Program-made: the position numbers and the translations under genes
Part shown: piece after piece, positions 7,621 to 16,300 of the stretch
How positions within the stretch are numbered: position 1 is the first letter of the stretch
How the letters are laid out: each line of letters begins with the position of its first letter
Notes under the pieces: model-generated
Told to the model about the DNA's origin: nothing
The model's database searches: none
What the model saw: the letters and a program-made list of their open reading frames with translations, nothing else
Source: DASYLJ01 sp964404165
GTDB lineage: Bacteria > Desulfobacterota > Binatia > DP-6
DNA length: 64,000 nt
Reading direction: 5' to 3'
Assembly (NCBI GenBank): GCA_964404165.1
Contig: CAYOIZ010000008.1
Location: 1 to 64,000 of the forward strand

Positions 7621-10002
7621 TCAGTTCTTCGCGATGAGCGCGCGTCCGTTCCACTGCCAGAGCTGCGTCGTCGAGATCGTCGACGTGCCGGCCTCGAGGG
7701 TGAGCTCCATGAAGTGGTCGACGCGATCGGCGGCGGCCAGATCGAGCGGGATCGTGCGCAGGCGGAAGAACACCTGCCGCGCGCCGCGCGGCTGCAGCGA
7801 AATGCTGCGCACCCCGCCGATCGTGCCGGCGTTGTCGGTGAAGGTGAAGCGGCCGGGACGGAGCTCCTGCATCGTGCCGGCGGGAATCACGACGCGATGG
7901 ACGTCGTCGTCGTCGCGCAGCGTGACCGTGAGGTCCTGCGTGTGGAGGTCGAGCCCGGGCGGGAACGCGCCCAGCGCAACGGTGACGTCGAGGACGTCCT
8001 GCTGCGGCGTCCGGCCGACGCGCAGCTTGCCGCGCACGCGGGCGACGCCTTCGGGCCGGTACCAGATCGGTGACGACCAGGCGCGTTCCTGGATCGTCTT
8101 CGGCACCAACGGGCTGCAGCACTCGGCCCACTCCGCCGGGACCGAGGCGGGGACGCTGCAGTCGACGCCCTGCTCGTTGCAGAGCAGCGTGCTCCACCGG
8201 CAGGTGGGGTTCTCGATGACGCGCGCATAGTAGAAGGCGCGCTCGTCGGCGGAGAAGTCGGGATCGGTCCAGACCGCGCACAGCGAATCGAAGCCGGCGC
8301 CCACGGGTTCGCAGGTGGCGGTGTTCACGCCGGCGCCGTTCGCGGCGTTGCCGGCGACGTCGTAGACCTTCTCCTGGGCGACGCCGGTGGCGTCGACCCA
8401 GCCCTTCACGATCTGTACGCGCTGCAGCGGCGTGCCCGGCGTGGTCGGCGTGCCGGGGTCGCGGAAGGCCAGGACCCCGAAGTGCGGGCTGCGATTGCCG
8501 CGCACCGGTCCGAGCTCGCCTCCCATCGGGACGCCGCCGCGATAGGCGGTCTCGACGAAGTTGGCGTCGCCGCATTCGAGGCCGGGCTCGCGACCTCCGA
8601 AGAATCGCAGGATGGGGCGGCTGCCGCTGGTGCCGTAGACCTCGCGGCGTCGCATGGCGGCGAACAGCGCGTCGCGCGAGTTCTCCTCCGCCCACACGAC
8701 GGCCAGCCCGCCCGGGTTGCCCTCGATGCCCGCCGGGGTGACGCGCTGGACCATGTACGCGGGGTTGGCGTGGTCGCGCAGGCCGAGATGCCCGAACGTG
8801 CCGAAGTCGCGCTCCTCGGTGGCGCCGGGCGTGGAGTTGTGGGTGTCGGTGCTGCCGATCATGCCGAGCCGGAACGGGTTCACGCCGAGCAGCCCGTCCT
8901 GCCGCAGCCCTTCCTTCAGGACGTTGCGGACGTAGTTGAGCGGCGGGAACGTCTGGTTGGGATTCGACACCGGGTTGAACAGCTGCAGCCGGTTGTTCTT
9001 CTCGAAGCCGCAGATCTCGTCCGTGCTCTGCACGCCGGGCCGACACTCGGAGTCGCCCTTGTGCTGGTTCATCTCGACGAGCGGCTCCATCGACGACCGC
9101 ACCACCGCCTCGGCGGTGGTGAGCGGCGACCCGTCGGCGCCGACCGGCGCGAACATGAGACCACCGCTCACGTTCGGGTTGTGCGGGATGGCGAGCACGT
9201 CGCAACCCGGCAGCCCGTCGAGGCACTGGGTGCGCAACGCGTCCCACAGACCCTGTGGCGTCGGCTCCTCCATGTAGCTCGTCGGCAGCGCGGGCACGAC
9301 GGCGTTGCGGAAGATGACGTTGCGGTGGAGGTTGTTGCCGGCGGGCTGGCCGCTCCACTCGTAGCCGACGAACGACGTGAACGTGCAGGCGGCCGAGCGA
9401 TCATAGAACTCCTCCGCCGCCGCCTGCGTGTCCTCCCAGACGAGAGACGCCTGGGCCAGACAGTCGACCCCGTCGGGTCCGCACCAGGAGAATCGCTGCG
9501 GCGGGTCGATGATGCCGTAGCCGAGCAGGAAGCTGATGACGGCCGCGGGCGGCAGGAGGTTCGGCAGCGGGGGCGGTGGCGTCGCGAGCTGCGTGCGCAC
9601 CGCCTGGCAATCGGGCGAATCGTAGCCGGCGAGGCCCATGGTCAGGCAGATGACGACTTCGCCGAACTGCTCCGCGTGGTCGGTGACGGCGGTGAAGTCG
9701 AGCGGTCGCCGGAGCTGCGCGGTGCGTGTGGGGTTGCCGAGGGCATCGTACGGCGGCAGGCCGATCGCCTGGCCCTGCGCGAAGCGATAGGCGCCGCGTG
9801 GATCCTCGCGGGTGCCGGCGAACACCGCGTCCGACGAGTAGGCGGTGTGGACGTGCGTGTCGCCGAAGAACGGCTGGCGGAAGGTGTCGAAGCCGGCGCA
9901 GGGCTCCCGGGGCTCGGTGCGCTGCCATGGCCCCGGCACGGCGTGCGCCGTCGCCGTCAGTGTGGCGAGCAGCAGGACGCCAGCGGTCGTGGATCGCTTC
10001 AT
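7621..10002 (-). CDS. Secreted DUF3604 protein (PHP-like metal-dependent phosphoesterase fold)
   Basis: A 793-residue protein from ATG 10002, preceded by a purine-rich GGGGGAAGAG ribosome-binding site and starting with a clear signal peptide (cleavage near TAHAVPGP). The segment FFGDTHVHTAYSSDA (around residue 46) and the following FTAVTDHAEQFGE carry the His and Asp pattern of PHP-type metal sites, and IPHNPNVSGG and GSTDTHNSTPG supply later ligands. These match DUF3604. Several Cys pairs suggest oxidation in the periplasm. The family has no firmly assigned substrate. It lies between tetR (4-bp overlap) and the parvulin gene (5-bp gap), which makes it the main enzymatic product of this regulated operon. 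Confidence 0.85.
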   Translation of the reverse strand: MKRSTTAGVLLLATLTATAHAVPGPWQRTEPREPCAGFDTFRQPFFGDTHVHTAYSSDAVFAGTREDPRGAYRFAQGQAIGLPPYDALGNPTRTAQLRRPLDFTAVTDHAEQFGEVVICLTMGLAGYDSPDCQAVRTQLATPPPPLPNLLPPAAVISFLLGYGIIDPPQRFSWCGPDGVDCLAQASLVWEDTQAAAEEFYDRSAACTFTSFVGYEWSGQPAGNNLHRNVIFRNAVVPALPTSYMEEPTPQGLWDALRTQCLDGLPGCDVLAIPHNPNVSGGLMFAPVGADGSPLTTAEAVVRSSMEPLVEMNQHKGDSECRPGVQSTDEICGFEKNNRLQLFNPVSNPNQTFPPLNYVRNVLKEGLRQDGLLGVNPFRLGMIGSTDTHNSTPGATEERDFGTFGHLGLRDHANPAYMVQRVTPAGIEGNPGGLAVVWAEENSRDALFAAMRRREVYGTSGSRPILRFFGGREPGLECGDANFVETAYRGGVPMGGELGPVRGNRSPHFGVLAFRDPGTPTTPGTPLQRVQIVKGWVDATGVAQEKVYDVAGNAANGAGVNTATCEPVGAGFDSLCAVWTDPDFSADERAFYYARVIENPTCRWSTLLCNEQGVDCSVPASVPAEWAECCSPLVPKTIQERAWSSPIWYRPEGVARVRGKLRVGRTPQQDVLDVTVALGAFPPGLDLHTQDLTVTLRDDDDVHRVVIPAGTMQELRPGRFTFTDNAGTIGGVRSISLQPRGARQVFFRLRTIPLDLAAADRVDHFMELTLEAGTSTISTTQLWQWNGRALIAKN

Positions 10003-10619
10003 CGGCTCTTCCCCCGTGTTCGTGTGGACGACAGCGTGCCTTCGACGAAGCGCACGAAGAGATCGACCGCGTGCGGCCGGTCGAGCGTGCCGTCGGCGAT
10101 CGCGTCGGACAGTCCCCACGCCGCCGTCGTGAGCATCCAGGCGAGTGCCGCGGCCTCCGCCTCGGAGGCCCCCGTCTGCAGGCGGACGTAGGGGACCCAG
10201 ATGCTCGCGATCCGGTCGCGCAGCCGCTTGCGGGCGCGGGCCATGCCGCGTCGCCCCGGATCGGCTTCGGTGGCGAGCGTGCGGAGCGCGCGTCGCTCCT
10301 CGACGGGCAGATCGAGGAACAGCGCGAAGCTCGCGCGCATGGTCTGGTCGACGCTCGTCGCGTTCGTCACGACGGCGGCCTGGCTCGCCCAGGTGCGCTC
10401 GAAGAGGTGCGTGAGCGTCGCCAGGTACAGGTCGTCGGCGCTCCCGAAGTGCTCGTAGACCAGCTGGCGGCTCACGCCCGCGGCGGCGGCGAGGCCCTGC
10501 ATCGACAGCGCCGTCCAGCCACCCCGGCGCACGAGACGTCCGGCCGCGTCCAGGAGATGTCCCCGGCGCTGCGCCGCCGGCAGGTAGAGGCGGGTGGACT
10601 GTCTGGTCTGGGTCGACAC
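9999..10619 (-). CDS. TetR-family transcriptional regulator of the DUF3604 operon
   Basis: A 206-residue protein read from GTG at 10619. It has a standard TetR N-terminal helix-turn-helix: LDAAGRLVRRGGWTALSMQ, then GLAAAAGVSRQLVYEHFGS with a recognition helix ending in the family YxHF signature. The remainder is a divergent helical ligand-binding domain. It is the first gene of the operon and its stop overlaps the DUF3604 start by 4 bp, so it probably autoregulates the transcript from the short upstream region. The inducer is not predictable. Confidence 0.9.
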   Translation of the reverse strand: MSTQTRQSTRLYLPAAQRRGHLLDAAGRLVRRGGWTALSMQGLAAAAGVSRQLVYEHFGSADDLYLATLTHLFERTWASQAAVVTNATSVDQTMRASFALFLDLPVEERRALRTLATEADPGRRGMARARKRLRDRIASIWVPYVRLQTGASEAEAAALAWMLTTAAWGLSDAIADGTLDRPHAVDLFVRFVEGTLSSTRTRGKSR

Positions 10620-10628
10620 GAAAACCTT

Positions 10629-10637
10629 ACACCGTGT
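10629..10637. promoter_or_regulatory. Candidate TetR operator, ACAC-C-GTGT
   Basis: Nine bases upstream of the tetR GTG lies a perfect inverted repeat, ACACCGTGT, with partly symmetric flanks (TT on one side, CTA on the other). It sits in the 76-bp gap between tetR and the DUF4345-like gene, where an autoregulatory TetR site would be expected. The placement supports the call, but the site is short and could be chance. Confidence 0.35.
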
Positions 10638-10695
10638 CTAGATTCGGCTGCGCTCCGGCGTCAAGGTCAATCTTCGCGACGCGGAGCGCCGTCGG

Positions 10696-11091
10696 TCAGC
10701 GATGGCTCGGTGCGTCGAGCGTGCGCGCCGCGGCGACGAGCAGTGCGCCCGTGACGAGCTCGACGGCGATGAACGTCCCCGCGAAGTCGGCCCCGTGCGC
10801 CGCCCAGGCGAGGGTACGGGTGATCGCCGCGCCGCCGACGAGGCCCGCCGGGACCCAGAGCAGACGCGCGTGCCCCGGACGGGCGCCGGCGAGCATGGTC
10901 ACGCCGGCGGTCAGGAAGAACGTGCTCAGATCGCCGATCTGCGTGCTGCGGGCGATCCCGTCGAGCAGCGGCATGCCGAGGCCCGCCGCCGACCGCGCCG
11001 GGTCCAGCAGCCAGCCGACGCCCAGCAGCGTGAAGACGCCGCCGGCCAGTCTCGTCGCGATGCGCAGCACGGCGCGCGACGATAGCGACAT
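10696..11091 (-). CDS. DUF4345-like small membrane protein
   Basis: A 131-residue protein with four predicted hydrophobic segments: AGGVFTLLGVGWLL, LSTFFLTAGVTMLAG, RLLWVPAGLVGGAAI and GTFIAVELVTGALLVAAA. Length and topology fit DUF4345-type inner-membrane proteins of unknown function. It begins 13 bp after the stop of another small membrane protein on the same strand, so the two likely form an operon. No catalytic residues can be identified. Confidence 0.6.
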   Translation of the reverse strand: MSLSSRAVLRIATRLAGGVFTLLGVGWLLDPARSAAGLGMPLLDGIARSTQIGDLSTFFLTAGVTMLAGARPGHARLLWVPAGLVGGAAITRTLAWAAHGADFAGTFIAVELVTGALLVAAARTLDAPSHR

Positions 11092-11104
11092 GGCGGAACG
11101 GGTG

Positions 11105-11548
11105 TCAACGAATCGCGGCGGGGTGCGACCGTCGCAGCGACCCGGCGAAGGCGAGGACGAGAAGCGGCAGGACGATCAGGACCGCGTAGTGCTCGGGCGG
11201 GTGGTGGCCGCTGCCGGGCTTGAGCAGCCAGCCGTTCAGGGCATGCAGCCCACGCTCGACGATGGTGAGCCCGAGCATCAGGGGGACCAGGTCGCGATAG
11301 CGGAGCGAGACGAGCAGCGTGGTGAGACCGAACACGATCTGTGTGGCGCCGGCCCAGGCGAACAGCGCCACGACCATCGGCCCGCACGTGCCCAGGTCGA
11401 GCCCGGCGATCACGCCCGCGCCCCCATCGGGCAGGAACGTGTGGATGCAGGCCGGCAGGATCGTGAACACGCTCAGCAGGGTCAGGAAGCGGGCCGACAG
11501 CATCGCCCCGTCGTAGCGGGGGTTGGTGGACGGGGGGAGGAGCGGCAT
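11105..11548 (-). CDS. Small polytopic membrane protein of unknown function
   Basis: A 147-residue protein with about four hydrophobic helices. ATG at 11548 follows an AGGATC ribosome-binding-like sequence; an alternative ATG at 11503 would remove 15 residues and start directly at the first helix. It carries a conserved-looking LERGLHALNGW-type segment (ERGLHALNGWLLKPG) between helices three and four and a Cys near the end of helix one. The family is not recognised. It is followed after 13 bp by the DUF4345-like gene and is divergent from the metallo-beta-lactamase-fold gene. Confidence 0.55.
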   Translation of the reverse strand: MPLLPPSTNPRYDGAMLSARFLTLLSVFTILPACIHTFLPDGGAGVIAGLDLGTCGPMVVALFAWAGATQIVFGLTTLLVSLRYRDLVPLMLGLTIVERGLHALNGWLLKPGSGHHPPEHYAVLIVLPLLVLAFAGSLRRSHPAAIR

Positions 11549-11661
11549 GATCCTGATGGAACCTCCGTGCGCCAGACCGCGTGTCCTGGTCTGGGATGTG
11601 GCAGGTGGTATGACGACAAGTCCGCTCGGTCGTCAACTCGAGCGGACGGGGGGAGCTCGCG

Positions 11662-12726
11662 ATGCGTCGATGGGTGTTCGGAATCTGCGGCGTCGGCCTG
11701 CTGCTGGTCGTGCTCACCGCCGTCGGCCTCCAGATACCGGTGGTGCAGGATGCGGTGCTCCGGCAGGTCATTGCGGCGCGCATGAGCACGCCACCGCGGC
11801 AGCTGTGGGGTGACGATGCGCTGCGCGTGCTCCTCTGCGGTACGTCGTCGCCGATGCCGCACGCGACGCGGGCGAAGGCATGCGTCGCCGTCTTCGCGGG
11901 TGGTCGCTTCTGGGTGGTGGACACCGGGCTCGGATCCTGGAATCGCCTCGCCCTCTGGCAGGTCGACGGTCGGAACATCGGCGGCATCCTGCTCACCCAC
12001 TTCCACTCCGATCACATCGGCGAGCTCGGCGAGTACAACCTGCAGACGTGGGTGGCGGGCCGCTCGGGGCCGCTCCGCGTCTTCGGTCCCACGGGCGTCG
12101 ATCGGGTGGTGGCGGGGTTTGCGGAGGCCTACGCGCTCGACTCGGGGTATCGCATCGCCCATCACGGCGCGGACCTGCTCTCGCCGGAGGTCGGACGCAT
12201 GGTCGCCTACCCGATTCCGGCGCCGGGCGTCGTCCTCCAGGAGGGCGACCTCACGATCACCGCCTTCGCGGTGACGCACACGCCCGTCAATCCGGCCTAT
12301 GGCTACCGCTTCGACTACCGCGGCCGGTCCGTCGTGGTGAGCGGGGACACCGTGAAGGACGCGGGGCTCATCGCGGCGGCGCACGATGCCGACGTGCTCG
12401 TCCACGAGGCGCAGGCGAACCACCTGGTGGCGCTGCTCCACGACGAAGCCGATCACACGGCACGACCGCGCATCGCGAAGGTCCTGAACGACATCCCGAC
12501 GTACCACACGTCGCCCGTCGAGGCGGCCGAGGTGGCGAACGCGGCGGGCGTGCGGCTGCTCGTCCTCTACCATCTGACACCGCCGCCGCCGGCGTGGCTG
12601 GTGGAGCGCGCGTTCGTGCGCGGCGTCGACGCGGTCCGTCCGCACGATTGGGTGCTCGGTGACGACGGTCTGCTCGTGACGCTGCCGATCGGCTCGCGGG
12701 CGATCGAGACGGGCCAGCTCGAATGA
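11662..12726 (+). CDS. Membrane-anchored metallo-beta-lactamase-fold hydrolase
   Basis: A 354-residue protein starting with an uncleaved-looking hydrophobic anchor (about residues 5-25). The MBL signature LLTHFHSDHIGEL supplies His113, His115, Asp117 and His118; later VTHTP, SGDTVKD and the C-terminal LYHLTPPP provide the remaining metal ligands. The order LLCGTSSP...DTGLG resembles the RNase Z/arylsulfatase-like branch rather than beta-lactamases. The active domain probably faces the periplasm. The gene overlaps a TetR regulator gene by 4 bp (ATGA), implying co-expression and likely regulation by that protein. Substrate is unknown. Confidence 0.85.
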   Translation: MRRWVFGICGVGLLLVVLTAVGLQIPVVQDAVLRQVIAARMSTPPRQLWGDDALRVLLCGTSSPMPHATRAKACVAVFAGGRFWVVDTGLGSWNRLALWQVDGRNIGGILLTHFHSDHIGELGEYNLQTWVAGRSGPLRVFGPTGVDRVVAGFAEAYALDSGYRIAHHGADLLSPEVGRMVAYPIPAPGVVLQEGDLTITAFAVTHTPVNPAYGYRFDYRGRSVVVSGDTVKDAGLIAAAHDADVLVHEAQANHLVALLHDEADHTARPRIAKVLNDIPTYHTSPVEAAEVANAAGVRLLVLYHLTPPPPAWLVERAFVRGVDAVRPHDWVLGDDGLLVTLPIGSRAIETGQLE

Positions 12727-13358
12727 ATCGGGAGGCGCGGGTGAGGACGGCGCTGCAGACGGGTGGCGCGCTGGACGGTCGCGTGCGGCGCGGCGAGCGC
12801 AGCCGCGACGCCATCGTCGCGGCGCTGTTCGATCTGATCGGGGGCGGCGTGTTGCAGCCGACGGCGCAACAGGTGGCCGACCGCGCCGGGGTCGGCATCC
12901 GCAGCGTCTTCCGTCACTTCTCCGAGATGGACAGCCTGTATGCGGCGATGGACGCACGCCTCGAAGGCGAGGCGTCGCGTCTGCTCGCGGTGCGTGGCGC
13001 GCGAACCGGGACGATCGAGGAGCGTGCGAAGGCCCTGATCCGTCAGCGCGCGACGCTGTTCGAGCGCGTAGCGCCCTACAAGCGCTCGGCGAATCTGCAA
13101 CGCTGGCGCTCGGCCTTCCTGCAGGATCGACATCAGCGCATGCAGCGGATCCTGCGTGCCGACCTCCTGCAGTGGTTGCCGGAGCTCGACGGCGCGCCAG
13201 CCGAGCTGGTCGAGGCCGTCGACCTGGTCACGTGCTTCGAGGCGTGGGATCGCCTGCGCGGCGACCGTCAGCTCGCACAGAAGAGTGCCGTTGCCACGCT
13301 CGAGCGCACGCTCCTGGCACTCGTCCGGGAGCTACGCCCGCCGTTTCGGCGGGCGTAG
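12723..13358 (+). CDS. TetR-family transcriptional regulator
   Basis: A 211-residue protein translationally coupled to the MBL-fold hydrolase gene. Residues about 25-75 form a TetR DNA-binding domain with the recognition segment PTAQQVADRAGVGIRSVFRHF, where the final FRHF replaces the usual YxHF. The rest is helical and divergent. Its stop codon TAG (13356-13358) lies inside the right arm of a strong hairpin that ends the transcript. It is not closely similar to the TetR at 9999-10619. Confidence 0.88.
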   Translation: MNREARVRTALQTGGALDGRVRRGERSRDAIVAALFDLIGGGVLQPTAQQVADRAGVGIRSVFRHFSEMDSLYAAMDARLEGEASRLLAVRGARTGTIEERAKALIRQRATLFERVAPYKRSANLQRWRSAFLQDRHQRMQRILRADLLQWLPELDGAPAELVEAVDLVTCFEAWDRLRGDRQLAQKSAVATLERTLLALVRELRPPFRRA

Positions 13359-13364
13359 CTCCCG
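13326..13364. terminator. Perfect 18-bp hairpin between convergent genes
   Basis: Bases 13326-13343 are the exact reverse complement of 13347-13364, with a TTT loop. The stem is very GC-rich and separates the tetR gene (ending inside it at 13358) from the convergent sedolisin gene (stop at 13371). There is no T-tract, so it may work as a bidirectional transcript-end or RNA-stabilising structure rather than a classical intrinsic terminator. Confidence 0.75.
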
Positions 13365-13370
13365 CGTCGA

Positions 13371-16300
13371 TCACTGCGGCCCGAGGATCGCGGGCAGGCA
13401 CACCGTGGTCGGCTTCTTGGTGTCGACCTGGCCCGAGCCGAACTGGTTGGCGGTGTAGATGCCTTTGTATGCGGCGGGCTTCGGCTGCTTCGGGTTGATC
13501 TTGGTGCCTTTGTCCTTTGGATTGGCGGCGCCACAGCCGTTCTGCGCGTAGGTCTTCGTCGCCAGCTTGGCGTCGTAGCAGAGCAGCAGGGCGTTGGGGT
13601 TGCGCACGGTGGCCGGCGTGATCGGGAAGGGCTGGCCCTTGGTCGGACCGGACTTGGCGGTGGGGGAACCGCTCTTCGCGACGGGGCTGCACACGAGCGT
13701 CAGCTTGCGGAGGTCGTAGCGCCCGCTCTGCAGCTGATCGGTGACGTCCACTTGGGCGTGGGCCGCGAGGGCGACCTTGCCCTTCACCTTCGCGCACAGG
13801 AAGTGGTCGACGTTGTATGCGTCCGGAACCAACGGATCGGCTGCCTGGGTGAGGCCCTTCGCCGTCGGCACGAGGAGGTTCGTGGGCTTCGATGTCGTCA
13901 CGCTGGCGTTGGTACAGGCGCCGGCGACGCGCGACGTCTGCTTGCCGATCTTCGGGCCGCCCTTCGCGGGCTTCACCGCGTAGGAGAGCAGGTGCGTGGT
14001 CGGATCCCGGAGACCCGCGTCGTCGATGGCAGCGGGAACGCCGAGGGCCGTGACCTTCTGGACGTCGAACGCGCCGGCGCCTAGCGTCACCGGCCCGAAC
14101 TTCGGGAGGGCGGGGGTCTTCTTCGTGGTCTTGGCCTGATGCAGCATGAAGGCGCCGAGTGGCGCCGTGCTGCTGACGACGGTGAAGCCGACGGCGTCGC
14201 TCGACGGCAGCAGTGCGTCTGCACCGGGGAACGCGGCCGTGAGGAGACTCGTGCCCGGCGACGGCAGCGTCAGGCTGCAGGTGACGGTGCCCGACGCGTC
14301 GGTCGTGCCCGAGCACTCGACGCCACCGGCCGCGAGGGTGACGGGCTGTCCCGCCAGCGGTGCCGGCGGCTCGACCGACACGTCGGCCAGCGATGCCGTC
14401 ACATTCACCGGCTGCGATGGGCGAGTTTGCGTCGGGCTCAGGTTCAACGTGAGCAACGTCACGTGCGGACCGTCGGCCCACGTGATGGTTGCGGGGTTCG
14501 ACGTGAGCGCCGTGCCCGCCACGGTCGCCGTGGCCGTGATCACGTCCTTGCCGGTGTTGACGGCGGTGTAGGCGAAGGCGGCGGCACCCTCGGCATTCGC
14601 GCGCACCATGCGCACCTGCGGGTTGGCGCCGCTCACCTGGAAGAAGATCGGCGTGTCGGCGGGGACGTCGACGTAGCGGAACGTCGCGGTGACCTCACGG
14701 CTGGTCCCGCGCGCGGGGTCGGGCGTCACCTCGGCCGGTGTCAGGTTCAGCGAGGGCAGGGGGGCCGTGGGGAGGAAGCTGCATCCCCCGTTCGCGTTCG
14801 TGAGCTTGTAGACCGCGTCGTGCGACCCGATGTACTGGCAGCCGTCGGGTCCCGTGGTGCCGGAGCCGAGGTCGGTCGCGAGCACCGTGGTGGTGAAGGG
14901 TGTCGTCGTGACGTCGATCAGCGTCAGGTCGAAGGTGTCCTTCGAGAGGGTGAGGAACGACTTCGGCTCGCCGTTGGGCAGCAGCTCGCCGATTGAGAGG
15001 GTGAAGAAGGTCGAGACGCCAGTCACGGGCGTGACGACCCCGGGCGTCGCCGAGTTCGTGCCGGTGACGCGGACGACCGGCGGGACCGCGGACTGGTAGC
15101 CGGTTGCGACGTAGAGGGTGCCGTTCGGTGTGAACGTGACCTGGCCGTTCGGCGACGTTCCCAGATCCGCATAGGTGACCATCGTCGGCGTCGGACCGCC
15201 GGGATCGACGATGCGATGGAGCAGCGGATCGTTCGCGCCGGCGTCGAAGCAGGTACCGGTGAAGAACAGGTCGCCGCTGATCGGATCGACCGCGAGCCCG
15301 CCGGGACACGTCAGGTTCTCGGCGACGTTGCGCACGAACGCACCGGTGGCGGGATCGAGCTCGACCACGACGCCGGTGGTGAAGTTCCCACCCGTCGAGC
15401 CACGTGTGGCGTAGAGCTTGCCGTCCTTGCCGAAGACCGGCGAACCGAGTGTGGGCCCGATGGTGTCGAGCAGGTTGGCGCTGGACACGGCGCCACCACC
15501 GAGGCCGAAGCCGTAGAACCCGCCGTCGGGGAACTGTGCGATGAAGGCCGACTCGTCCTGGAACGCCGGATTGGACGCCCCCGGACAGCCGCCCCAGTTG
15601 ACGTTGCCGTACAGGAAGTTCTGCGCCAGGAACCCGGTCGCGAACGCGTTGACGACGTAGCCGTTCTGCCCCACCGGCAGGACGACGGTGTTGCCACACG
15701 CCGTACCGGTGCCGTTCTCGAACGTGATCTGCGCGTTGCCGGGCACCGGTAGGTTGCCGTCGGTGACGTCCACCGCGGTGTAGGTGACGACTTCGTTCAC
15801 GAGATTCGTCACGGTGAAGACGATCTCCCCGTTGGCGTCGGTGACGGCGGGGCTGGGGGTGGCGATGCGCGAGTGGCCGAGGCCTTGCGACAGCGTCACC
15901 GCTTTCCCGGCGGTGCCGCGATTGAGCGCGTCCTTCAGCGTGACGGTGATCGTCGCCGACGCGATGCCGTCGGCGGTGACGGTGTTGGTGCTCGCCTGGA
16001 TCGACGCTCCGGTCGCCGGGGGCACGATGAACGGCAGCGTCGGATGGTTGCCGAGCTCGACGCCGTTGACGGTGGCGGTGAACTCGACGTCCTCCGCGGT
16101 GAGGTCGGTCACCGAGAAGACGGCGATGCCGTACTCGTCGCTGACAGCGCTCGCCGGCGTGATCATCGCGTCGGTGCCTGGCGCACTGATGGCGACGGTC
16201 TGCCCCGGGAGGACGTGACGAGCCGCGTCCAGCACCTGCACGGAGACGTAGCCGACCGACGTACCGTCGGCTGGCACCTCCACGCGGCGCTGGAAGCCGC

